Shown piece by piece: positions 1 to 6,228 of a DNA stretch of 7,674 nucleotides (positions within the stretch are counted from its first letter, which is position 1; each line of letters starts with the position of its first letter). Below the pieces are notes generated by a model that did no database searches, was not told the DNA's origin, and was given only the letters and a program-made list of their open reading frames with translations. Where the stretch lies: the NCBI GenBank assembly GCA_007129135.1, contig SKWB01000051.1:1-7674 (forward strand). Direction: 5' to 3'. A program made the position numbers and the translations under genes. The stretch comes from Halococcaceae archaeon. Lineage in GTDB: Archaea; Halobacteriota; Halobacteria; Halobacteriales; Halalkalicoccaceae.

Positions 1-1228
1 AGACGCCCTCCGCGGCGAGTTTCACCTCGGCGACCTCCCTGTCCAGCTCGTCCGGGAGGTCGTGGACGCCGGGGGAGTAGGCGTCGGCGTTCTCCGCGAT
101 CTCGCGCGTCGCGACCGCCTGGACGCCGAAGCTCTGGTCCATGACCTCCACCGGGTGGCCGAGCGCGATCGGTGCCGCGAGGTTCACCAGCCGGCCCTCG
201 GCGATCACGTTCAGCCGGCGGCCGTCGGCCATCTCGAACGCCTCGACGCCGTCTCTCGCCTCGTACCGGTCGACGGCGAGGTCCGAGAGCGCGTCGAGGT
301 CGATCTCCACGTCGAAGTGGCCCGCGTTCGCGAGCAGGACGCCGTCGCCCATCGCCTCGAAGTGCTCTCGGACGATGACGTCCCGGTTCCCGGTCGTCGT
401 GATGAAGACGTCGCCCGTCGCCGCGGCCTCGGCCATCGGGAGCACCTCGTAGCCCTCCATGTGGGCCTCGAGCGCGCGCCGGGGTTCGACCTCCGTGACG
501 ACGACCTTCGCGTTCTGTCCGGCGGCTTTCTTCGCGAGGCCCTTCCCGCAGTAGCCGAAGCCGGCGACGACGACGGTCTTCCCGGCCCACGAGAGGTTCG
601 TCGTCATCGCGATAGTCGCGAGCGACGCCTCGCCAGTGCCGTGAACGTTGTCGAACAGCCGCTTCATCGGCGTGTCGTTCACGGCGAACATCGGGTAGCG
701 GAGCGCGCCGTCCTCGTCCATCGCGCGGAGGCGGTGGACACCCGTAGTCGTCTCCTCGCAGCCGCCGACGATCGAGTCGATCAGTTCGGGGTACCGCTCG
801 TGGATCCGGAAGACGAGGTCGCCGCCGTCGTCGATCGTGATCGTCGGGTCGTCGGCGATCACCGCGTCGATCGCCTCGTAGTACTCCTCGTCGTCCACCC
901 CCCGCACCGCGTAGGAGGTGACGTTCTCGCCCGAGTCGAGCGCGGCGCTCACGTCGTCGTGTGTCGACAGCGGGTTACAGCCCGCGATCGAGACCTCCGC
1001 ACCGCCGGCGGCGAGCGTCTCGACGAGGTTCGCCGTCTTCGCCTCGACGTGCAGCGCCATCCCGATCCGCTGGCCCGACAGCGGTTTCTCCGCCTCGAAC
1101 TCCTCGCGGATCGACTCGAGGATCGGCATGTGCTGGCGGGCCCACTCCATCTTCCGTCGCCCCTCGGCCCGGAGCTCGTCGCTGTCGGCGAACTGCTCCG
1201 TGACCGGCGGGTACGCGCTCTCGCTCAT
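1..1228 (-). CDS. ahcY: Adenosylhomocysteinase (possibly S-inosylhomocysteine hydrolase), C-terminus cut by window edge
   Basis: This cytosolic NAD-dependent enzyme splits S-adenosylhomocysteine (or its inosyl analogue) into homocysteine and a nucleoside, relieving product inhibition of methyltransferases. 409 codons are visible from the ATG at 1226-1228; the family's usual archaeal length suggests about 20 C-terminal residues lie outside the window. Visible family motifs are CNPLSTHDD (84-92), DDGGDL (133-138), EETTTGVHRL (159-168), NDTPMKRLFDN (184-194, containing the Lys189/Asp193/Asn194 equivalents of human Lys186/Asp190/Asn191), the NAD-binding GFGYCGKG (223-230) and NAGHFDVEI (301-309). 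Thr198 stands where the human enzyme has Cys195, and Lys64 where it has Glu59. Both fit the shorter archaeal/Thermotoga-like subgroup. It is the last visible gene of a minus-strand block after a deaminase and a membrane protein. A T-rich box (complement of 1251-1259) about 27 nt before the ATG could give it its own leaderless promoter. The family call is secure; the preferred substrate is inferred. Confidence 0.97.
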   Translation of the reverse strand, partial: MSESAYPPVTEQFADSDELRAEGRRKMEWARQHMPILESIREEFEAEKPLSGQRIGMALHVEAKTANLVETLAAGGAEVSIAGCNPLSTHDDVSAALDSGENVTSYAVRGVDDEEYYEAIDAVIADDPTITIDDGGDLVFRIHERYPELIDSIVGGCEETTTGVHRLRAMDEDGALRYPMFAVNDTPMKRLFDNVHGTGEASLATIAMTTNLSWAGKTVVVAGFGYCGKGLAKKAAGQNAKVVVTEVEPRRALEAHMEGYEVLPMAEAAATGDVFITTTGNRDVIVREHFEAMGDGVLLANAGHFDVEIDLDALSDLAVDRYEARDGVEAFEMADGRRLNVIAEGRLVNLAAPIALGHPVEVMDQSFGVQAVATREIAENADAYSPGVHDLPDELDREVAEVKLAAEGV

Positions 1229-1250
1229 GTGACGAGTTCGGAGCACGCGG

Positions 1251-1259
1251 CCAAAACGG
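1251..1259 (-). promoter_or_regulatory. Possible weak TATA-like box for ahcY
   Basis: On the minus strand this reads CCGTTTTGG, a T-rich patch in GC-rich DNA centred about 27 nt before the ahcY ATG. That spacing suits a leaderless archaeal promoter. The match to the haloarchaeal TATA consensus is poor, so ahcY may instead depend on read-through from the upstream genes. Confidence 0.25.
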
Positions 1260-1272
1260 TACCGGAGCGGGG

Positions 1273-1728
1273 TCAGCTCTCCTCGACCACTGCCGCGCGG
1301 TACCGCCGGACGAGGTCGTTCACGAACACCACCTTCAGCGCCATCGAGAGCGTCATGCTGGCGACCGCGAGCACGGGTCTCCGCGCGAGTGCCGCGACGA
1401 GCGCGAGGGGAAACGCCGGCGCGCTCACGTAGTTGATCAGTCCCGGGTAGGTCCTCTCGAACGTCCGGTGACCCTGACCGAACCACCACCGCTCGGCGAG
1501 GACCGCCTGGCTCTCCCAGGAGTCGGTTCGTTCCGGCGCGGGAAACAGGACCGGGTTGAGAGCGGTGAAGACGAGCGTCGCGGCCAGCAGCCGCCACCGC
1601 CGGCCGTAGAGCGCGACGAGCAACAGCGGACCGATCAGGAACCTCGTCCTGACGCTCCAGGGGTTCGCGTGGCGAGCCCACACCCAGTCGGGAAGCCGAG
1701 CCGGGAGCGATCGGCCGGGCGGTCTCAT
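1273..1728 (-). CDS. Small four-helix membrane protein of unknown function (resembles DUF6653 proteins)
   Basis: This is a 151-residue predicted membrane protein with no assigned function. Hydrophobic segments lie at about 30-41, 46-63, 101-114 and 118-136, so probably four helices. The N-terminal stretch carries RHANPWS (19-25), followed by NPVLFP (58-63) and an aromatic, charged loop around VLAERWWFGQGHR (76-88). These features resemble, from memory only, haloarchaeal and bacterial proteins labelled DUF6653; this was not searched. It begins with ATG at 1726-1728, 47 bp after the deaminase stop, and ends 44 bp before ahcY, all on one strand, so co-transcription is plausible. No Shine-Dalgarno sequence is evident. 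There are no metal-binding or catalytic motifs I recognise. A role in transporting or sensing a methyl-cycle metabolite would be guesswork from position alone. Confidence 0.85.
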   Translation of the reverse strand: MRPPGRSLPARLPDWVWARHANPWSVRTRFLIGPLLLVALYGRRWRLLAATLVFTALNPVLFPAPERTDSWESQAVLAERWWFGQGHRTFERTYPGLINYVSAPAFPLALVAALARRPVLAVASMTLSMALKVVFVNDLVRRYRAAVVEES

Positions 1729-1775
1729 ACCACGGGATCGACGGCGGTGCTCCTAACCGTATCGCCGCACCGAAC

Positions 1776-3074
1776 TCAGGTCGCCCGCTCGACGAGCGCC
1801 GCCGCCCGCTCGTTCGCCCGGTCGATCACCGCCCGTTCGTCGAGCGTGAGAACCTCCCGGTCGCGCATCAGCACCCGCCCGTCACAGACCGTGTGTCGGA
1901 CGTCGCTCCCCCGGGCGGCGTAGGCGAGGTGGCTCACGAGGTCGTGCGCCGGCGTGAGGTGCGCCGCGTCGAGGTCGAGGACGGCGAGGTCTGCGGGTTC
2001 GCCCGCCTCGATCCGTCCCGAGCCGATCCCGAGCGCCTCGGCGCTCCCCTCGGTCGCCGTTCGAACCACGGCCTCCGCAGGGACCGCGCTCGCGTCCTCT
2101 GCGGCGAGTTTGCCGAGCATCGCCGCGTCGCGCATCTCCCCGAAGAGGTCGAGGTCGTTGTTCGAGGCCGCGCCGTCGGTCCCCAGCCCGACCGAGACCC
2201 CCGCGTCGAGGAGCTCCTGTACGGGGGCCATCCCGCTCGCGAGCTTCATGTTCGACGCCGGGCAGTGGACCACAGCGGTGCCGCGCTCGGCGAGCAGCTC
2301 GATCTCCGTCCTGTCTACGTGGACCCCGTGCGCGAGGAAGTCCCCCGGACCGAGCATCCCGAGGTCGTCGGCGTACTCGAGCGGACGCATCCCGCGCTCC
2401 TCGACGATCGGGTCGACCTCGTCCCCCGTTTCGTTCGCGTGGAAGTGAAGCGGGACCCCGAGGTCGCGAGCCCTCGACACCGCCTCGCGGAGGTACTCCT
2501 CTCCCACCGTCGTGAGGCTGTGTGGAGCGATCGCGGTCGTTATCCGACCGCCCGCCCGTCCGTCGAGACGGTCGGCGATCTCGACGCTCTCCTCCAGGTC
2601 GGCCCACGCCCCGTCCTCGCTCTTGCCCACCGAGACGACGCCGTGGGCGAGGCGGGCGCGAAGGCCGCTCTCGGCGACCGCCGCCGCCACCGCCTCCTCG
2701 TGGAAGTACATGTCGCAGAACGCGGTCGTTCCCGTCCTGATCATCTCGACCAGCGCGAGGTCGGTTCCGGCGCGGATCTCCTCGGGGGTCATGGCCCCCT
2801 CGATCGGCCAGACGTCCTCCTGGAGCCAGGCGTCGAGCGGCTTGTCGTCGGCGTAGCCCCGGAGCAGCGTCATCGCGGCGTGGCCGTGGGCGTTCACGAG
2901 ACCGGGGATCACGAGCCCCCCGCTCGCGTCGAGCGTCTCCTCGACCGCGGCGACCTCCTCGGGATCCCCGACCGAGACGATCTCACCGGTTTCCGTACCG
3001 ACGAGGAGGTCGGCACGTTCGACGCTGCCGTCGGGCAGGAGTACCTGCCCCCCCTCGACTCGCGTGGTCGTCAT
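1776..3074 (-). CDS. mtaD: Amidohydrolase: 5'-methylthioadenosine/S-adenosylhomocysteine (5'-deoxyadenosine) deaminase family
   Basis: This cytosolic metal-dependent deaminase of the MtaD/DadD branch converts the adenine of SAH, methylthioadenosine, 5'-deoxyadenosine or adenosine to hypoxanthine, releasing ammonia. The 432-residue protein shows the whole amidohydrolase signature: NAHGH (61-65, metal His63/His65), the family-typical [12 protein letters not shown] (66-77), HFHANET (210-216, metal His212 and catalytic Glu215), LAHGVH (247-252, His249), SNMKLASG (274-281) and GTDGAASNN (298-306, metal Asp300). Length is normal for the family. I chose the ATG at 3072-3074 because the protein starts there like its relatives and a TATA-like box lies about 26 nt upstream. 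An in-frame extension back to 3287 would run into hisG on the other strand. It heads the block leading to ahcY, which points to SAH or related nucleosides as substrate. Other members of the broad family (guanine or chlorohydrolase types) are less likely given the motif match. Confidence 0.93.
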   Translation of the reverse strand: MTTTRVEGGQVLLPDGSVERADLLVGTETGEIVSVGDPEEVAAVEETLDASGGLVIPGLVNAHGHAAMTLLRGYADDKPLDAWLQEDVWPIEGAMTPEEIRAGTDLALVEMIRTGTTAFCDMYFHEEAVAAAVAESGLRARLAHGVVSVGKSEDGAWADLEESVEIADRLDGRAGGRITTAIAPHSLTTVGEEYLREAVSRARDLGVPLHFHANETGDEVDPIVEERGMRPLEYADDLGMLGPGDFLAHGVHVDRTEIELLAERGTAVVHCPASNMKLASGMAPVQELLDAGVSVGLGTDGAASNNDLDLFGEMRDAAMLGKLAAEDASAVPAEAVVRTATEGSAEALGIGSGRIEAGEPADLAVLDLDAAHLTPAHDLVSHLAYAARGSDVRHTVCDGRVLMRDREVLTLDERAVIDRANERAAALVERAT

Positions 3075-3095
3075 GGCTCGCGTTTCGTCGGGCCG

Positions 3096-3104
3096 CCGTA
3101 TCAC
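3096..3104 (-). promoter_or_regulatory. Possible TATA-like box of the deaminase gene
   Basis: The minus strand reads GTGATACGG, centred about 26 nt before the deaminase ATG. The position suits a leaderless haloarchaeal transcript, but the sequence is a weak TATA match. It sits in the 136 bp divergent gap (3075-3210) shared with hisG. On the hisG side the best candidate is only the AT-poor GTTCAAC near 3182-3188. Confidence 0.35.
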
Positions 3105-3210
3105 ACCACCGGATGCGACGGGCGCTCGATACGCCTGGCGACCGACGGCCTCCCGCCCGCGCCCGGTCGAATGGCAAGGCAGTTCAACTCCGGCCGCGAA
3201 GCACCGGGAA

Positions 3211-4059
3211 ATGCGTATCGCCGTCCCGAACAAGGGTCGCATCCACGAGCCGTCGATCTCGCTGCTCGAACGCGCGGGACTGCACATCGAGAACGGTTCC
3301 GACCGGAAGCTCTACGCGAACACGATCGACCCCGAGGTGACCGTCGTCTTCGTCCGCGCCGCGGACATCCCGGAGTACATCGCCGACGGCGCCGCCGACC
3401 TCGGCATCACCGGCTACGACCAGGTGCGCGAGGCCGGCCACCCGAACGTCGTCGAACTGCTCGACCTCGGCTTCGGTACCTGTCGGCTCGTCCTCGCCGC
3501 GCCCGACGACAGCGGGATCGAGTCGGTCGCGGATCTCGAGGGGAAGACCGTCGCGACCGAGTTCCCGAACGTCGCCTACGAACACTTCGCCGAACGCGGC
3601 GTCGAGCCGACGATAGTGGAAGTGACCGGCGCGACCGAACTCACCCCGCACGTGGACATGGCCGACGCGATCGTCGACATCACCTCGACCGGGACGACGC
3701 TCCGGGTGAACAGCTTAGCGGAGATCGACGAGGTGCTCTCCAGTTCGGTCAGGCTGTTCGCGAGCGAGTCGGTGCGAGACGAGCCGAAGGTCGAGCAGAT
3801 CCGGACCGCGCTCCAGTCGGTGCTCTCCGCGGACGGCAAACGCTACCTGATGATGAACGTCCCCCGAACGGAGCTGGAGGCGGTCAGGGAGGCGCTGCCC
3901 GGCCTCGGCGGGCCGACGGTGATGGACATCGCGGGCGACGACCTCGTCGCGGTCCACGTCGTCGTGGACGAACGCGAGGTCTTCGAGACGGTGAGCGAGG
4001 TGAAGCGCCTCGGCGCGAGCGGCATCCTCGTCACCGAGATCGAGCGGCTGATCGAGTGA
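3211..4059 (+). CDS. hisG: ATP phosphoribosyltransferase, long form with C-terminal regulatory domain
   Basis: This enzyme carries out the first step of histidine synthesis: ATP plus PRPP give phosphoribosyl-ATP and pyrophosphate. The 282-residue protein matches long-form HisG. It starts [10 protein letters not shown], followed by the typical ADLGITGYD (62-70), a [13 protein letters not shown] stretch (86-98) and the PRPP-binding loop [18 protein letters not shown] (152-169). The C-terminal ACT-like regulatory domain runs from about 205 to 282, including KRYLMMNVP (210-218) and [13 protein letters not shown] residues RLGASGILV (266-274). That domain normally confers feedback inhibition by histidine and means no HisZ partner is needed. 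The ATG at 3211 gives the standard N-terminus; an upstream in-frame ATG at 3064 would add 49 atypical residues and overlap the deaminase gene. No other his gene is adjacent, as is common in haloarchaea, where his genes are scattered. Confidence 0.97.
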   Translation: MRIAVPNKGRIHEPSISLLERAGLHIENGSDRKLYANTIDPEVTVVFVRAADIPEYIADGAADLGITGYDQVREAGHPNVVELLDLGFGTCRLVLAAPDDSGIESVADLEGKTVATEFPNVAYEHFAERGVEPTIVEVTGATELTPHVDMADAIVDITSTGTTLRVNSLAEIDEVLSSSVRLFASESVRDEPKVEQIRTALQSVLSADGKRYLMMNVPRTELEAVREALPGLGGPTVMDIAGDDLVAVHVVVDEREVFETVSEVKRLGASGILVTEIERLIE

Positions 4060-4062
4060 TCA
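4057..4062. other. Abutting convergent stop codons forming the palindrome TGATCA
   Basis: The hisG stop TGA (4057-4059) is followed with no spacer by the complement of the TGA stop of the minus-strand membrane protein gene (4060-4062). The six bases form a perfect palindrome. There is no intergenic DNA and no visible T-tract terminator, so each transcript must end inside, and antisense to, the opposite gene. Confidence 0.95.
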
Positions 4063-4479
4063 CGGCCCCTCGGGCGGGCCGAGGAAGGCGAGGGTGAGCG
4101 CGGCGAACAGCACCACCCCGAGGATGATGCTCACGACGACGTGGATGAACGTCACGAAGAGCGTGTAGCGCCGGTCGACCCCGTAGAGCCGGTAGATCGC
4201 GGCCGCATCGACGACGAGCGCGACGAGGATGGTGAGCGCCGGGGGGACGCCGAGCGCGGTGAGCGAGACGGCGACCACGGCGAGCAACGGACCGATCCCG
4301 AGCGCGTTCTTCCTCGGGACGTCGCCGAGGACGTTCCGCGCGGCGATGTGGACGGTGAGCGAGAAGAAGACGGCGAGCGTGAGCACCGTCCCGAGCACCT
4401 GCACGGAGCCCCCGACCTGTGCGGGGCCGAGAACCGAGAGAAGCGAAGGAGAGAGGGAGGGAAGGAGACCGGAGAGCAT
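4060..4479 (-). CDS. Small multi-span membrane protein of unknown function, downstream of tbp
   Basis: This 139-residue hydrophobic protein has predicted membrane segments at about 27-47, 60-77, 79-97 and 106-133; the last could be one long helix or a helix plus a hydrophobic end. Between segments 1 and 2 is a polar, positively charged loop, HIAARNVLGDVPRKN (44-58), and between 3 and 4 a YRLYGVDRRY loop (96-105). I do not recognise a functional motif. It resembles, from memory, uncharacterised haloarchaeal proteins found beside tbp. The start at 4479 lies 6 nt after the tbp stop, with no Shine-Dalgarno sequence, so it is probably read from the tbp promoter. The first 20 or so residues come from a purine/pyrimidine-skewed tract and look less conserved in character; a later start near residues 16-30 is possible. 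The coding call rests on the coherent helix pattern and tight fit between tbp and hisG. Confidence 0.8.
   Translation of the reverse strand: MLSGLLPSLSPSLLSVLGPAQVGGSVQVLGTVLTLAVFFSLTVHIAARNVLGDVPRKNALGIGPLLAVVAVSLTALGVPPALTILVALVVDAAAIYRLYGVDRRYTLFVTFIHVVVSIILGVVLFAALTLAFLGPPEGP
4445..4468. other. 24-nt homopurine/homopyrimidine tract
   Basis: The plus strand has 24 consecutive purines here, within a longer purine-skewed run (about 4433-4475). It lies inside the first codons of the tbp-downstream membrane protein, where it encodes Ser/Leu/Pro-rich residues. It is probably a coding by-product, though such tracts can form triplex structures or be length-variable. Confidence 0.6.
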
Positions 4480-4485
4480 GGGAGG

Positions 4486-5049
4486 CTACTCGAGGAGGCC
4501 GAGTTCTTCGAGCCGGGAGACGATCTTGTCGACGGCGTGTTCGGCGTCGACGGGCTGTTTCCCACCGGTGATGACGAGCTTTCCGGAGCCGAAGAGCAGC
4601 GCGACGACCTTCGGTTCGTCGAGGCGGTAGACGAGCCCCGGGAACTGCTCGGGTTCGTACTCGATGTTCTCCAGGCCGAGACCGATCGCGATGGCGTTCA
4701 GATTGAGGTTGACGCCGAGGTCCGCCGAGGTGACGATGTTCTGGACGACGATCTCGGGGTCGTCCTCGACCTGGATCTCGAGGTCTCTGAGCTTGTCGAA
4801 GACGATCTCTAGGCTCTCGTGAACGTCAGAGGTCGACTTCGCGCCGGTGCAGACGATCTTCCCGGAGCGGAAGATGAGCGCGGCGGATTTCGGGTTCTGG
4901 GTGCGGTAGACGAGGCCGGGGAACTGTTCCGGGTCGTAGTCGGCGCCCTCGAGGTCCATCGCGACGCTCTGAAGGTCGAGTTCCTGGCCGATGCCCGTCG
5001 AGGCGACCACGTTTTCGATGTTGATCGTTTCCTTTGGGTCGTCGGTCAT
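4486..5049 (-). CDS. tbp: TATA-box binding protein (archaeal TBP)
   Basis: This basal transcription factor binds the TATA box and, with TFB, recruits archaeal RNA polymerase. The 187-residue protein shows the two-fold TBP saddle: repeat 1 at about 8-88 and repeat 2 at about 99-183. The duplicated signature EQFPGLVYR occurs at 41-49 and 134-142. FRSGKIVCTGAK (60-71) and FGSGKLVITGGK (153-164) follow. Phe43/Phe60 and Phe136/Phe153 are the equivalents of the DNA-kinking phenylalanine pairs. Length is normal for archaea and the protein is acidic. The ATG at 5047-5049 gives the usual N-terminus and lies about 31 nt downstream of a strong TATA box, implying a nearly leaderless mRNA. A membrane protein gene follows after 6 nt and trmG10 is divergent. 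Haloarchaea often carry several TBPs; which paralogue this is cannot be told here, although the housekeeping context suggests a chromosomal general one. Confidence 0.98.
   Translation of the reverse strand: MTDDPKETINIENVVASTGIGQELDLQSVAMDLEGADYDPEQFPGLVYRTQNPKSAALIFRSGKIVCTGAKSTSDVHESLEIVFDKLRDLEIQVEDDPEIVVQNIVTSADLGVNLNLNAIAIGLGLENIEYEPEQFPGLVYRLDEPKVVALLFGSGKLVITGGKQPVDAEHAVDKIVSRLEELGLLE
4625..4952 (-). repeat. Internal direct repeat within tbp (two 39-nt near-identical copies)
   Basis: A 39-nt segment at 4914-4952 (repeat 1) recurs at 4625-4663 (repeat 2) with only a few mismatches. Both encode the EQFPGLVYR motif of the TBP half-domains. This is the DNA trace of the ancient intragenic duplication in TBP. 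Unusually good nucleotide identity over this stretch probably reflects shared codon bias. Confidence 0.75.
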
Positions 5050-5068
5050 ATCTCGCCTTAAAACACGT

Positions 5069-5086
5069 ATTTAAGCTTTATAAAGG
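5069..5086. promoter_or_regulatory. AT-rich promoter island between tbp and trmG10, with palindromic TATA box
   Basis: The core CTTTATAAAG (5076-5085) is a perfect 10-bp palindrome, next to a second TATA-like element (GTATTTAAGC on the plus strand, CTTAAATAC on the minus). For tbp the TATA centre is about 31 nt before the ATG, predicting a start site a few nt upstream of it, hence leaderless. For trmG10 the same box would start transcription near 5107 and leave a leader of about 60 nt. The surrounding DNA is GC-rich, so the island stands out. Position is strong evidence for the tbp promoter; bidirectional use is inferred. Confidence 0.75.
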
Positions 5087-5166
5087 TTGGTGGCGAGCGC
5101 TGATAGGTCGCCGGTCCGAGGGGTCGAACCGCCAGCCTCATTCGCCCCCGAACCGACCGAGAGGGC

Positions 5167-6147
5167 GTGTACGTACTCGAACTCGCGGGCGAGGACGACG
5201 CGTTCGCCGCGTACGAGGCGGCCAGCGCGGCGACGGACGTCGAGGTCGTCGCGCCCGCCGTGGCGAGCGCTCGCGAGGTGACGGATCGGGTACGGACGCT
5301 CGCGTACACCCACCGGGCCAGCGAACTGGTCGGGGAGTGTGCGGCGAGCGTCGAGAGCGCGACGGGAACGCTCGAAGCGGCCGAGATCGATCGATCGGGG
5401 TCCGTTGCGGTCCGCGCCCGCGACGTTCGGGGGGCGACCGGCGTGAGCACCGGGGAGACCGAGCGCGAACTCGGGACCGTCCTCGTCGACCGCGGGTTCT
5501 CGGTCGACCTCGAGGATCCCGATCACGAGCTGCGGGCGGTCTTCTCGGGTGACACGTGTTTCCTCGGCTGGCTCGTCGCCGAGAGCGAGCGGGGGTTCGG
5601 CGAGAGGGTTCCGACGAACAAGCCGTACTTCCAGCCGGGGAGCATGACCCCGCTCGACGCGCGCGCGATGGCGAACATCGCGGGTGCCGGACCGGGGCGC
5701 ACGGTACTGGACCCGATGTGCGGAACCGGCGGCATCCTCGTCGAGGCGGGGCTGGTCGGTGCACGCCTCCTCGGTGCCGACGCGCAGTGGAAGATGGTCC
5801 GCGGCGCGGCCGCGAACCTGGATCACTACCTCCCGGGCGATCGGTGGTCGGTCGTTCGAGGGGACGCGACGGCGCTCCCGGTGCGCGAGACCGCCGTCGA
5901 CGCGGTCGTCTTCGACGCCCCCTACGGGAGGCAGTCGAAGGTCGCCGGTCACGGCCTCTCGGCGCTCGTCGGCGGAGCGCTCGGGGAAGCCCGGAGGGTC
6001 TCACCGCGCGCGGTCGTCGTCGCGGACCGCCGGTGGGACGAGGCGGCCGAAGCGGCGGGGTGGACGATAGCCCGGACGTTCGAACGGCGGGTACACCGCT
6101 CGCTCACCCGGCACGTCCACGTCCTCGCCGATCCCGACGACGGGTGA
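5167..6147 (+). CDS. trmG10: tRNA (guanine10-N2)-dimethyltransferase, archaeal Trm-G10 type
   Basis: This SAM-dependent enzyme methylates the exocyclic amine of G10 in tRNA, giving m2G and m2,2G. The 326-residue protein has an N-terminal THUMP-type tRNA-binding region (about 40-135) and a Rossmann methyltransferase domain. Family landmarks are KPYFQPGSMTPLDARAM (152-168), the SAM-binding motif I LDPMCGTGGILVEAG (181-195), motif IV FDAPYGRQSK (249-258) and the C-terminal VHRSLTRHVHVL (309-320). Motif IV is DAPYG rather than the usual D/N-P-P-Y. The start is GTG at 5167: no in-frame ATG exists between it and the stop at 5104-5106, and MYVLELAGEDDAF is the expected N-terminus. It diverges from tbp and probably shares its promoter island, leaving a leader of about 60 nt, which is unusual where leaderless starts dominate. 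The product consumes SAM and makes SAH, the substrate of the recycling genes at the window's left end. Confidence 0.93.
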   Translation: MYVLELAGEDDAFAAYEAASAATDVEVVAPAVASAREVTDRVRTLAYTHRASELVGECAASVESATGTLEAAEIDRSGSVAVRARDVRGATGVSTGETERELGTVLVDRGFSVDLEDPDHELRAVFSGDTCFLGWLVAESERGFGERVPTNKPYFQPGSMTPLDARAMANIAGAGPGRTVLDPMCGTGGILVEAGLVGARLLGADAQWKMVRGAAANLDHYLPGDRWSVVRGDATALPVRETAVDAVVFDAPYGRQSKVAGHGLSALVGGALGEARRVSPRAVVVADRRWDEAAEAAGWTIARTFERRVHRSLTRHVHVLADPDDG

Positions 6148-6228
6148 CACCGTCGGCCGTGACCGTGTGAGGATCATCGACACCGAGGGGATGCGACGAC
6201 CTCGAACGACTCGCAGCCGCCGGTATGA
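6148..6228. other. Convergent gap between trmG10 and the thioesterase; no terminator seen
   Basis: This 81 bp gap separates two converging genes. I found no T-tract on either strand and no convincing hairpin, so the termination sites are not visible in sequence. Confidence 0.5.

Noticed and set aside
62..1432. A 456-codon open frame on the plus strand
   Set aside because: It is antisense to ahcY, whose motifs are unmistakable. The translation is Arg/Val/Asp-rich with no recognisable domain, as expected for a GC-rich shadow frame.
3075..3287. A 71-residue N-terminal extension of the deaminase to an upstream ATG
   Set aside because: It would overlap the start of hisG on the opposite strand, lacks resemblance to the family N-terminus, and a TATA-like box lies just before the internal ATG at 3074.
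1893..4097. A 734-codon open frame on the plus strand
   Set aside because: It covers the deaminase in antisense and hisG in a different frame. Both real genes have full family signatures, while this frame becomes low-complexity Arg-rich sequence.
5115..5140. A tRNA T-arm-like sequence (GGTTCGACC on the minus strand) upstream of trmG10
   Set aside because: The flanking stem does not pair over five bases and there is no acceptor stem, anticodon arm or D-arm around it, so it is not a tRNA gene or remnant that can be supported.
5071..5952. Long minus-strand open frames opposite trmG10
   Set aside because: They are Arg-rich shadows of a gene with clear THUMP and methyltransferase motifs.
6148..6228. 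A possible bidirectional terminator between trmG10 and the thioesterase gene
   Set aside because: No T-tract or stable inverted repeat could be found by eye.
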